Assembly: GCA_027704905.1 (NCBI GenBank)
Contig: CM051005.1
Span: 13,162,888 to 13,226,887 of the forward strand
Length of the DNA stretch: 64,000 bases
Direction: 5' to 3'
Source of the DNA: Muraenolepis orangiensis
Lineage: Eukaryota; Chordata; Actinopteri; Gadiformes; Muraenolepididae
Shown piece by piece: positions 13,250-64,000 of the stretch. The notes below the pieces were generated by a model, which saw only the letters and a list, made by a program, of their open reading frames with translations, was not told where the DNA came from and did not search any database. Each line of letters opens with the position of its first letter. The stretch's first letter is position 1. Made by a program: the position numbers and the translations under genes.

Positions 13250-13419
13250 AACCACCACTGTTAAGATTGCCCAATGCTTTCGTGTCCATGGTCCGTTTAA
13301 TGCGAGTTTTACTCCGTGCGGTTTGTCCTAGCGACAACCCGTAGTTGGGGATTCCTGTTAAAGTTGATGAAGAGGTGGGCCTTCAGAATAAAAACAAACT
13401 TCGAACCTGCTCATAATCG
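13250..13419 (+). promoter_or_regulatory. prkab2: Likely prkab2 promoter and noncoding first exon
   Basis: The CDS exon is preceded by a good acceptor (TTTTTTTCCATTCCAG, exon starts at 14303), so the 5' leader is probably split. Upstream, AATCG followed by GTAAGG gives a donor at 13420 that could end a noncoding first exon. The transcription start itself cannot be placed. Confidence 0.4.
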
Positions 13420-14321
13420 GTAAGGTGCTTCTTTACATTACGTCAATGTGTCGACTTCATTTGTAGTATGTTGCTGGTCGACTAGTTAACGGACTCTCTA
13501 AATCCCCCGTGATAATTTTGAGAATTTAAAGGTTTAAGAGAAGCTAGAAGTCGTTAATCGTTAGCTAAAAATATTGTAGCTGTATATAGTGTTGGGGGAG
13601 GAGAGGGGGACAACATGGCTCTTATACACACAGCTGCACTCATGGGAATGTGCGTCAATGTTTACGCTGTCAACTATATTGCCCTGCATGTAAAATAGTA
13701 TTGTGCATTAAAATAAGACTGGAACCTGTTGCATGTGAATCACGACTGGGCATTGGGAAATGTATACATGCAGTTTAACATAATACTGTAACAATGTGCT
13801 CAAATGCATCTCCCCCCCCCCCCCCTGGGAGGATTTATATATCAATAATATAAATAGTGTTTCGTGTAGCATTTGTTTTCTATGCAATTGATTGATTTCA
13901 TTGTTTCCAATATCAACACAACACTCATATTTAAACGATACAGGCCAGCAACGTCTTGAACCTATAGTCAATTCAGCCAACCATGGTTAAATAGTTCTCG
14001 CTGTACAATTACATCTACAGTAATAGCTATATAATTGACAAATATGGCATGTACGTGGAACTATTCACCAAACGTTTTCTGGTCAAATGTTTAGACTTAA
14101 GTATCCATGCAAAAACACAACCCGCCCTCCCCTCTGTTCAGTGACAAATCAATATCAACAGCTATTGTGCAATATAGGCAGAGTCATGCTAAAAATGGCC
14201 GATTATAGTTAGTTATTAATAATAATCTGCAAAAGCGATATAATCTAAAGCTTAATGACAAACCCTCGTCCAACTCATGGCATTCGTTTTTTTCCATTCC
14301 AGTTATTAGAAATCGGTTGCC

Positions 14322-14910
14322 ATGGGTAACACAAGTGACAGGGTGTCCGCTGACCGCCATGGCGTCAAGGCCCATCGTTCTGACAGTGGCGGAGGCCACA
14401 AAGACCACGACCACAGCAACAAGATGGTGGACAGCACAGACGATCCCAACATCTTCAATACTCATGGATCAGAGTCAAAGGTATTTCATGCAATGGGGTT
14501 TGTCTAAAATAACTTCAAAAGTCCAGCAGGAGCTGTCGTGATGGTGCCTGAACATGCCCCCCCCCCCACACACCAAAAAAGGGTCTGTCTTGAGATGTAT
14601 TTTATTTCAGTAGTCTTCAAAAAATCTCCCTTCTCTTGCTCACTCTAAACAACCACCGTCAACTGTTCTTAGGCAAAGGGCGCACCTGTTCCCCATGAAG
14701 CGGACTAAGGCTCATGTTCTCCTTGCCCACCAGGTGTCCGGGGAGAAGGAGTTCACCGCCCCGGATCTGGACGACCTGGTGAAGACGGGGTCTCAGGCTA
14801 GGCCTACGGTCATCCGCTGGGCTGGGGGAGGCAAGGAAGTCTTCATAGCCGGCTCATTTAACAACTGGGGCACCAAAATCCCCCTCAATAAAAGGTGAAG
14901 GGAGCAGTGT

Positions 14911-14980
<70 letters not shown>

Positions 14981-15082
14981 AATATATATATATATATATG
15001 TATGTAAATATATATATATATATATGTATGTAAATATATATATATATATATGTATGTAAATATATATATATATATATATATG

Positions 15083-15121
<39 letters not shown>

Positions 15122-15125
15122 CATG

Positions 15126-15162
<37 letters not shown>

Positions 15163-16921
15163 CATGTAAATATATATATAATACATGTAAATATATATAT
15201 AATACATGTAAATATATATATAATACATGTAAATCATGTGGGTGGGACCTTTTAAAATGTGAGCGTGGACAGATAATCACTTTGTTGCATTGCCTGCACA
15301 TCATCTTATTCATGGCACTTGTCACTCTGTCCTCAGCCACAATGACTTTGTAGCCATCTTGGACTTGCCAGAAGGAGAGCACCAGTACAAGTTTTTTGTG
15401 GACGGGCAGTGGGTTCATGACCCGGCAGAGGTAGAGTAATGGCTCAGCTCAATGGTTTAGCTTCTCCAGAACTAATACATCTGAACTGTATGCTGACAAG
15501 ACCCTTTATTTTCCGAGTCGGATGCATCGCTCAGATTTAAGTTCCTTGGGGTTGATGGGAAAAGACAAATATACTGCAAATATAGCAATTTGTGTGTACC
15601 TGTGATAAACACTCTGTTATGTACAGACAGTGGTGACCAGCCAGCTTGGCACCACCAACAACCTGATCCATGTGAGGAAGTCTGACTTTGAGGTATTCGA
15701 CGCCCTGCAGGTGGACTCCCTTGACTCCGACACATCGGGTCAGTCGCCGCAGCTATGTATTTATAGTTGTCTCCTTCATTATATAACGCAGATATAAGTC
15801 AGAGGTGTGATTTGTGTTCTGTTGTATTTTGGATTCCTGGGACCACCCAGATCTGTCCAGCTCCCCACCAGGACCTTATGGACAGGAGCAGTATGTCTTC
15901 AGACCGGAAGAGCGCTTCAAAGCCCCGCCCATTCTGCCCCCCCACCTCCTTCAAGTCATACTGAACAAGGACACCAACATATCCGTAAGCGTTGGCCTCT
16001 TCGGTCTCCCGAGTTGTTTCTTTTTTTTATATTAGTGCTAACGTTTCTCTATCTCTCGATCTCTCTCACAGTGTGACCCAGCACTGCTACCTGAACCAAA
16101 CCACGTCATGCTGAACCACCTCTATGCCCTGTCGATTAAGGTAAGCCAGGTGGCAACGATCGCTTCATCGCTCCACAATAAACTGAGCATATGGGTATTA
16201 CCACGGTTTTGTACAGACATATCTTGTATGCGAGATATGGGCAATATGCTAGGAGGAGGCAAAGGAGGCAGGGTGTAGCTTCCTCATTACACAGACATAC
16301 TATTGAGTCGGCCTACTGTAGTATTAGCCAAACAATAGTTTGCATTGTCCTAATATGACCGGAATGTTATAACCAGAGAACCAAGTATGCATGAAGCTTG
16401 GTGTCCTGACATTCATGTACATGACAGCTAAACTAAGACCCCTTGGTCAACTTCCAATTAAACCACGCCTTATCATATTTAAAGTAGGGGCAGAACTACT
16501 TTCATTTATGCTAGCATCCTCAGGAACAAACAGCCCACATCTACGAAAGATGCAATGACGTTGAGAAGGTTGGCCCTTTTTATTTCAATAAATCTGCAGA
16601 TTTATCGCCTGGAAAAAGCAGAAATCTATCTATGCGCTACACTATGAAGAAATGGTGTTATTATTGTCCTCTAGTCCAAGCAACAGCTCTATATCGGTTA
16701 ACATCCCTTAAAAACGTGTTTTAGTTAATACCTTTAAGTGCCAAAGCACTCTGGTAGACTACCAGGACAGACGTGGTCTGTTATTGTATGTGCAACTGAC
16801 GGTTTTCCTCTCTTTGTGCTTCCTGCTGTCCCTGGTCTTCCAGGATGGGGTTATGGTGCTCAGTGCCACGCACAGGTACAAGAAGAAGTACGTCACCGCT
16901 CTGCTGTACAAGCCCATCTAG
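14322..16921 (+). CDS. prkab2: prkab2, AMP-activated protein kinase beta-2 subunit
   Basis: Seven coding exons: 14322-14480, 14734-14894, 15337-15430, 15627-15738, 15851-15984, 16072-16140 and 16844-16921. They total 807 nt (268 aa; human beta-2 is 272). The N-terminal MGNTSDR carries the N-myristoylation glycine. Residues 75-155 form the CBM48 glycogen-binding module, with GSFNNW (W98) and FFVDGQW. About residues 190-268 form the C-terminal alpha/gamma-binding domain, with PPILPPHLLQVILNKD, MLNHLYALSIKD and a YKKKYVTALLYKPI end. STDDP, TVIRW and GQEQYVFRPEERFK favour beta-2 over beta-1. The protein scaffolds the AMPK trimer and targets it to glycogen. The Ser108-equivalent (S107) is kept and its codon is split AG/C across intron 2. 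The residue after FNNW is Gly99, where mammals have Ser. Confidence 0.97.
14917..15234. repeat. (TA)n plus about 26-bp TA/GTATGTAA array in prkab2 intron 2
   Basis: It starts about 23 bp after the exon 2 donor as pure TA. It then becomes repeated TA runs punctuated by TGTATGTAAA, later ATACATGTAA. It fills most of the 442-bp intron. Confidence 0.97.
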
Positions 16922-18765
16922 ACCTCAATCGCTGGGGGCTTTGTAGACCACGAGAGACGGAGCGCTGCATGTTTATAATCTACCAAATTTTGAATCATCA
17001 CATTTAGCCAAGTATTGCACTGAAGTAACAGTTTACGGGTACGCTTAAAGCCAGTGGCTAGGTTCGGACAATGTTAAAAGTGGCACATTGTTCTCCTCTA
17101 AGGGCTCTAGACGAAAATTACCACTGGCCAACACACCAGTCTATTGAGTGGGGCTATGGGCGACGCAGTAGCCTGGTCTTCTGGTCTAATGGCTATTATC
17201 TGCGAATCACACGCCACCGTTAACTGGTAATAAGGGACATGGAACACCACTGTGTGTATTTGTGTGTTTGAGTCTCCTGCATGCTCTTGTGGACAAAGAC
17301 TGTTCAGATGGTTTTTTTTCTTCTTCAAAACACGTGTGTGAGATTAACAAAGTACCTAAAAGCCACTATGAGATACATCGGAACGGCCAGTTTTATTGAT
17401 GGTGTTTTCGAGAATTTCAAGGTTTTATATAACGGAGGAGCTTCTTCACTTCCTGTGCAGACTTGACACATTGCAATGGTCACGTGACGAAGTGGTGTGT
17501 GTCGGGAGAACAGAAGCACAGGGCACACGTCGGGATGTGGATATGGCTGGTGTAATCGGATGATAAAAGTCCCATTGAAACGGCAAGTTTGACTAGCCAT
17601 GGCCAAGGTGAGTTAATTTACGTTGGTGCTAGCGGGATACCGTAGAGAAGAAGAAAGGGCTGCTTTAGTTTCAGGCCTGCATACTAATGACTGGTTGTGG
17701 GAAGTCTGAGTAATCAGTAATTACAGGTAGAGACAACACATTAACGGCCTGTTCCCACCAAGCCCCAGCTCAACAAAGCTGAGATGGGGCTGCTGTGAGT
17801 CAAGTACTCTATGAATACCGCATAAAGGAGTTGGTCACCAAATAAACCCACTAAACCACATTTCTGGCTATTGCCAACCCCTACTCAGCCAATGTTAATG
17901 TAGGCTCCTTTTGGTTTTCTCTTTTTGAATCGGACCGCTCTGAATGTAGGTCCAAGGCTGTTCAGCTGTTGCCTTTATCGTCACATAGGGCTGCCAGCAC
18001 TTTATTCAACCCCCTAAGCAGAGTATTGACATAAATGGTCAACTATGCAGCGTTGCAACTCTTGCACTGTTGCTGTTGGAAGGACTACAGTCCGGTCCAG
18101 TGTTTGGTTTGGTTTTGTCTCACATAGAGATGGTCAAATTGCAGTGTTGTGTGTGTGTGTGTGTGCATCTGTGTTATAGTGCATAAGGATGTACTGTATT
18201 TAACTACATGTGTTCACATGTATGCTTTTTTTTTTTTGTGGCTTACGTGCCCCACATATTTTGCTATTGCTACTAGCGGTTTTGCAAGTGTTTTGAATGT
18301 ATTTAATGTGGTCTCCTCACAACCAACAGCGATTCATCGCGAGTCGTGTTACTGTTGAGATTGATGACATTCTTGATTCTTTGGCACCGTTGAGGATGGA
18401 GAAGCAAATGCATGTCTGTGATCTGAAATGTCCACAATTTTCCCCATCATCACAATGTTTCAATTCGGTCTATTCTATTGCCATAATAATGCGTTTGGAG
18501 GATTTTCATACAGGGCTTTAATTATCAACTTGGTGAAAGTGTAGATAACACATGTTATCTGAATAACTAGGACATCAATTTAGGATGGTTTGATTGATTG
18601 GTTGCTCAGAATGAAAACATTAAAATATTGTGTGGATATTATGGAGTTGAACCAAAACTTGAATTTTGGAGATGTCTTTGTAGAAAATGCAAAGAAGTTG
18701 TTTTGAAATTAAGTGTACTGAGTTTTACCTGTTTGCAAATAAATTAAGTTAAGTTAATCACTGTT
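16922..18765 (+). other. prkab2: prkab2 3' UTR
   Basis: About 1.8 kb after the stop with no convincing exon. It becomes AT-rich towards the AATAAA at 18738. A (TG)n run at about 18149 and a T-run at 18228 lie within it. Confidence 0.55.
18738..18743 (+). terminator. Likely prkab2 poly(A) signal
   Basis: AATAAA in GTTTGCAAATAAATTAAG, followed by a T/G-rich stretch. The pde4dip 3' end faces it from the other strand. Confidence 0.5.
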
Positions 18766-18879
18766 TGATTCACTCAAATTCATTCACTCGTTGTTGTGTG
18801 TAAGATGTGATGTATGAGCCACTTGAATACGTTACTTTATAAGTTACTAGCACGTTTATGTGTAACACGGGACACGGAT

Positions 18880-21800
18880 CCTCCAAACCACTAACTCTTT
18901 ATTGACAAAGTGATCACGATCATGTACTTCTGTGTTTGTGGTGCAGCATAAAGTGAGGCCACACATTCAGATTGAGCTTAATTTATTTATTCAGAAAACC
19001 GTTCATGCTGTGTCAACAACAACACACACTGTGACCGTCACATCAGAGACCGACCCCACGCTAGGAGGGTCCTGTCTCGGCATTTCTACTTTTCTTTCTT
19101 TCTTCTACAAAAAACAAAGCTGCTTTCCAATCGCATCGCTGCGTCAGTCAAATAGCACAATATACAAATAGGATCATCAATACTGTTACATTTCCCATAT
19201 CCAAAAGGCATTGTTTACGCTCTAACAAGGTGCCGTGCGGACCAAATCTTTAAAAACATTGGTCTAAGCTTGAATTTATCAATTCTTTAAATCTCTTAAA
19301 GTGTTTTGCTCTCAAAATAACAATCAACATTTTCTATTGAAATATTTGGCAACTGACTCATGTTTTCTATCAGTAGGGTTAGGGGCGCAGACAAGACTTA
19401 TTTTGGTGAAGATAGTTTTATATCTACGATAAACACAAAGCTAGTTCAAGGCCAGGTTTTCTACATTTGCGAGTGGTGCAAATGACTCTAGCTAAAGGCC
19501 AGCGAAGCAACAGGGCTCTCTTGTAATGTTTCCAATATTACTGCCATCAATGGGCTAAATACATCAAGGCTTTGTGATTTCATGTGATACAGCCTATGTG
19601 TGGATTTATTTTTTTAAAAGCCACAAAAACACATACATTCCAAACGCATCATACAAATCATAGAAGTGAATACACTCAGACATATTCTTAAAACATTGAT
19701 GTGTAACATCAAATAAAAGCAGGTGTGTCGTAAAGCTATTGCACAGCTACCCAGATAGTCCACTTTGCACAAAGCAAAGGTTGGCATTGATTTATCTTTT
19801 TCAAACTGCAAACTTTTAAAAATTAAACACAAGCAGCACTTTTTTTTTTACAGCAGAACAATAGCAATGAGTATGTACAGCAAGAACACACATTTAAGCA
19901 AACAGAAGCACAGCTGATGCCACAAAACCAATATTGAACAATGGTCCCACCAGAAGCCTGCCAAAGTTTGTGTAACTTAAGTTATTAGAACAGATTAACA
20001 TATTTTGCCATTGCCATGGAAACGCAACAATAACGTGAGATTGGATGAATACGACTAGAAATACTTTGTCAAGCTTTGGTCCATAAAAGGAGCAAATTTC
20101 TCTCACATAGTTCTCATTGAACTCATGCAATTTTTATTTTATTCATTAACGGTTACCCTCTCTGTGGTTCTGGAAGAAGACAAAATTGTCAAGATAGTGT
20201 TGGTAATAGTCACACTTGCTATGGTCCGGTACGACCCGCGTTTGTCCTCCGCATGGTCAAGGCAAATCAAATGAGAAGTAAGGAGTTCAAAGTTCAAACT
20301 TTGGCAAGCCACTGTGATCCCCTGTTCCACACTTCACCACGTAGCAGGTTACTATCCAAAAGAAAACGGTCAAGGCTGCACAAACTGCAAACACTCCTCT
20401 CGTCGTACAATATTGCACGGGTGGTTGTCTTAACACTATAATGTGTATAAATAAATACGTTTCAGGCTAGGTATAGCAAAACAAAACGGCAAACCGATGT
20501 TTTTTTTTCTCACCGTGATCATTCGATAAACGTTAGTATTGCACATGCTCGAATGAGGACTCCTTTCGGTGGAGATTGAAATACGCATTCGATCCGGTTC
20601 CGTTTCAGCCCTTAACCTTAGTGCATAGTCCCCAACAAAACACATTCACTAATTCTTACCAGGCAGACTGACAAACACCATCATAGTCTGGGTATAATCT
20701 GGCAGGGACTAAGAAAGATGGGTAGTGACCGAAATGGAACCGCTCCTTGCGCTTATAACTCAAGAAGAACTCTTTGCTAATGGCTAAAAAGTAAAACATT
20801 CATTAGCCCTCACCGCATATTAATGCAGCTAGAAGTCTCTTAAATAATCCTTAGCTCAGCAGTGCACGACGTGTGTACATTCCTTCACGTGTCCAGTGAT
20901 ACATTGTAGGTTTAAATGTTTTTGCATTGAACTGGCGAAAATGTCCTCATTAAGGTCAACGCCACAAGTTGTAAACTTGCATTTTTTTTTGTGGCAGTAA
21001 AAAAAATTGAGGTCCAATTTTTTTTTGTCTTCGATTGAGTGACTGATCGTTGATGTTGTCATGTTTGCACAGGTATTTTGTGTATGTATATATGAACACA
21101 CGTGTGTATGTATGTGTGTGTGTGTGTGTGTGTGTGTAAAATTCCGTTCAAGAAGCCACGAGTACACATGCATTAACTCTTCTCTCATCCAAAGGCTGTC
21201 TGGCTGGCAGCAGAGGACGCCCTTCACCACACATCTGACACCGTTGGCTTTGGCTTTTTTTTAACCAAAAAACCAAAATCACAAAAGATCAGACCCGGGA
21301 GGTCAGCGTCCTCACGCTACCGCCATCCTGCGTCAGCCGCAGACGTACGTCACTGAAACCACCGGAGGCACATCGCAAAGACCATCTGTTACTCTCAACA
21401 ACAATGCAAACTGTAGAACGTGTCACTCGAAGACAATAATAGATGGGGGGGGGGGGGGGGGGGAGAGAGGGAGAGGGTGGAGGCAGGGCGTTGGGGTGTG
21501 GGCAGTGTGCCTATGGCTCAAGTTGCAAATATAATAGCTGGACATGTGAGCTGGTAGGGCTTAGGGGCGAGTGGCAAGAAAGCACTCAGAAAGGTGTCAG
21601 CTGGGAGGTTAGCTGGTGCCTATAAGGGGGGTTGAATTGGGGGGTAGGGGGGGGGGTGGGTGGGCGGTAAGGCCGGAGGTGGAGGGAAGGAGAGTCTTGG
21701 CTGTTTGTATTTGGAGGTCAGGAGGGTGATCAGAGGTCGCTAGCGTTGAGGCTGGTTCTCTTTTCCTTTTTTTTTATTCTTTTTTTCTAAAAAGTCAGAG

Positions 21801-21887
21801 TCTCAAGAAGGCATTGGCTACTGCGTTTTCGAGCCACCGGGCGCTGATTGGTTGTAGCCACGGCAATGCCGGAGGCTTCGCTGGTCT
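18880..21887 (-). other. pde4dip: pde4dip 3' UTR
   Basis: Roughly 3 kb between the stop in the last exon and the convergent poly(A) signals. It is AT-rich with T-runs, a (TG)n run at about 21114-21137 and a G-run at 21446-21463. No coding sequence was recognised. The length is an inference from signal positions. Confidence 0.5.
18898..18903 (-). terminator. Likely pde4dip poly(A) signal
   Basis: TTTATT on the plus strand reads AATAAA on the minus strand. A second overlapping set lies near 18981-18992. Both are downstream of the pde4dip stop at 21888. Confidence 0.45.
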
Positions 21888-62791
<40,904 letters not shown>

Positions 62792-62879
62792 CTAAGAAAG
62801 AGAGGCAAGACAACGTGTCACCAACTGGCGTCAGGAGAACAAAGGCCCACACATAGTCACACAAACACACACAGCTAAT

Positions 62880-63055
62880 TTAATTCAACAAAGTAAACTC
62901 ACTCACACACACAAACACACTCACACATACCATCCACAAACACACACACACACATTAAATACAATTTAAAATAATTAAACTCACACACTCACACATACCA
63001 TCCACAAACACACACACACACACACACATTAAATACTATTTAAAATAATTAAACT

Positions 63056-63109
<54 letters not shown>

Positions 63110-63145
63110 CACACACACACACACACACACACACATAGTAATTTA
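62880..63145. repeat. About 65-bp tandem repeat with (CA)n
   Basis: Three units containing TTTAAAATAATTAAACTCAC, CATACCATCCACAAA and CA runs. It sits just 5' of the 62791 exon. Confidence 0.93.
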
Positions 63146-64000
63146 ATAAATTAAACTCACACACAGACAAGGGTGCTGCAACTTCAGGAATGCTCATTAA
63201 AATGAGCTCCTGCCAAATTCCTCAGGAGGCAGCTACCTAACTAGACATTTGTCAGATTACATTGTGCAACTATTAGTCAGCTAACTGATTTGACACTATG
63301 ACATTGCATTAAACAAATGTTTTTTTTCTTCTGGGGAACTCACGTAACAGTTCCACCAGTAGCCACTAGATGACAGCATGACAAATGTTTCCCCTGAGTT
63401 ACATACAGTATTAGTGCAGTAACCGCTGCAGCCAGGAGTTCACTGTATATGTGTTGTGGTCATCAACACATTGTCATCTAACAGTTGCCCAGAATATAGG
63501 GGTAGCAGAACAAAGTTTCACATTTTCCGCTCATACCAGCTCCGCGAAAATCCTTGGTTGTATGTTCAGTCACAACTAGCGTCACACTGTCGTAGAATGT
63601 GATAGAAAAACTGCCTCTCTTTTCTCCCTTTGGTGGGGCGTCGCCCAAAGGAACACATCACCCCTGATCATCAGTATCTCCATCTAATTAGCAAGTGTAT
63701 GGGAGATCCTGTGACAATTACACGACATGCTAGACTCTCAGCAGGGGAGAGAGGGGCGATCTGGAGGGAGGAGAGAAGAAGCCAGGAGGGTACAGACCTC
63801 TCTCATGTATGTCACACTTCTACCTACAGAGCTGATTAAACCAAAACATACGACAGAATACTATTTAGACATTAGTGCACCAACAAAAATACAAAATACA
63901 CACACATGTGCACACACACATGCACATATGCGCAAGTAAGTATTTTCTGTTAGTATCTGAAATAGCAGGGGCTCGTCAACATGCTTGACATGACTGAAAA
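63146..64000. other. Right edge, probably pde4dip upstream intron
   Basis: No exon was recognised on either strand. The exon at 62791 starts in mid-codon, so coding sequence of the long isoform must lie further right. Confidence 0.5.

Noticed and set aside
17599..17607. ATGGCCAAG followed by GTGAGT, resembling a first coding exon
   Set aside because: Good start context and donor, but no phase-matched downstream exon with recognisable protein; the place falls within the prkab2 3' UTR.
18297..18521. 74-codon open frame (RFIASRVTVEIDDILDSLAP)
   Set aside because: Looks protein-like locally, but no homology was recognised and it lies in the prkab2 3' UTR.

Overview
The window is vertebrate nuclear DNA, almost certainly from a ray-finned (teleost) fish. 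Its genes have many short GT-AG exons, its proteins align with human and zebrafish families, dinucleotide repeats are extremely dense, and several dispersed repeats are of types common in fish. Four protein-coding genes were assembled by checking splice sites and reading phase exon by exon. No bacterial, viral or CRISPR-type system is present. Comparisons with human or zebrafish proteins are from memory, not from a search.

Layout. Positions 1-5273 (minus strand) hold the first seven coding exons of fam102b (EEIG2, an NT-C2 domain protein); the rest lies off the left edge. A head-to-head intergenic stretch of about 1.5 kb follows. Positions 6812-11573 (plus) hold complete slc25a24, the EF-hand mitochondrial ATP-Mg/phosphate carrier SCaMC-1 (10 coding exons, 475 aa). 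Positions 14322-16921 (plus) hold complete prkab2, the AMPK beta-2 subunit (7 coding exons, 268 aa). Positions about 18880 to 62791 (minus) hold pde4dip (myomegalin). It has 45 coding exons from the MSNGYR start to the stop, which sum to 6792 nt (2263 aa), plus two upstream exons and an internal alternative first exon of 454 codons. prkab2 and pde4dip end tail to tail with only about 100 bp between their likely poly(A) sites.

pde4dip shows two starting points. An upstream set of exons carries the CM1 gamma-tubulin-activating motif. An internal exon at 45942-47303 starts a second product with the cysteine-rich SMYLE-type N-terminus. Both join the same coiled-coil body at exon 7. The body contains a recognisable Olduvai (DUF1220/NBPF) core, acidic and glycine-rich runs made by triplet repeats, and a conserved C-terminal region.

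The genes do not form a pathway. Their linkage is the notable point: relatives of these four genes lie at human 1p13 (FAM102B, SLC25A24) and 1q21 (PRKAB2, PDE4DIP), both places with NBPF copies, and here they sit within about 60 kb. The rest of the sequence is intron, UTR and repeats. Microsatellites and minisatellites abut or form splice-site regions many times, which is the most unusual structural property of the window.
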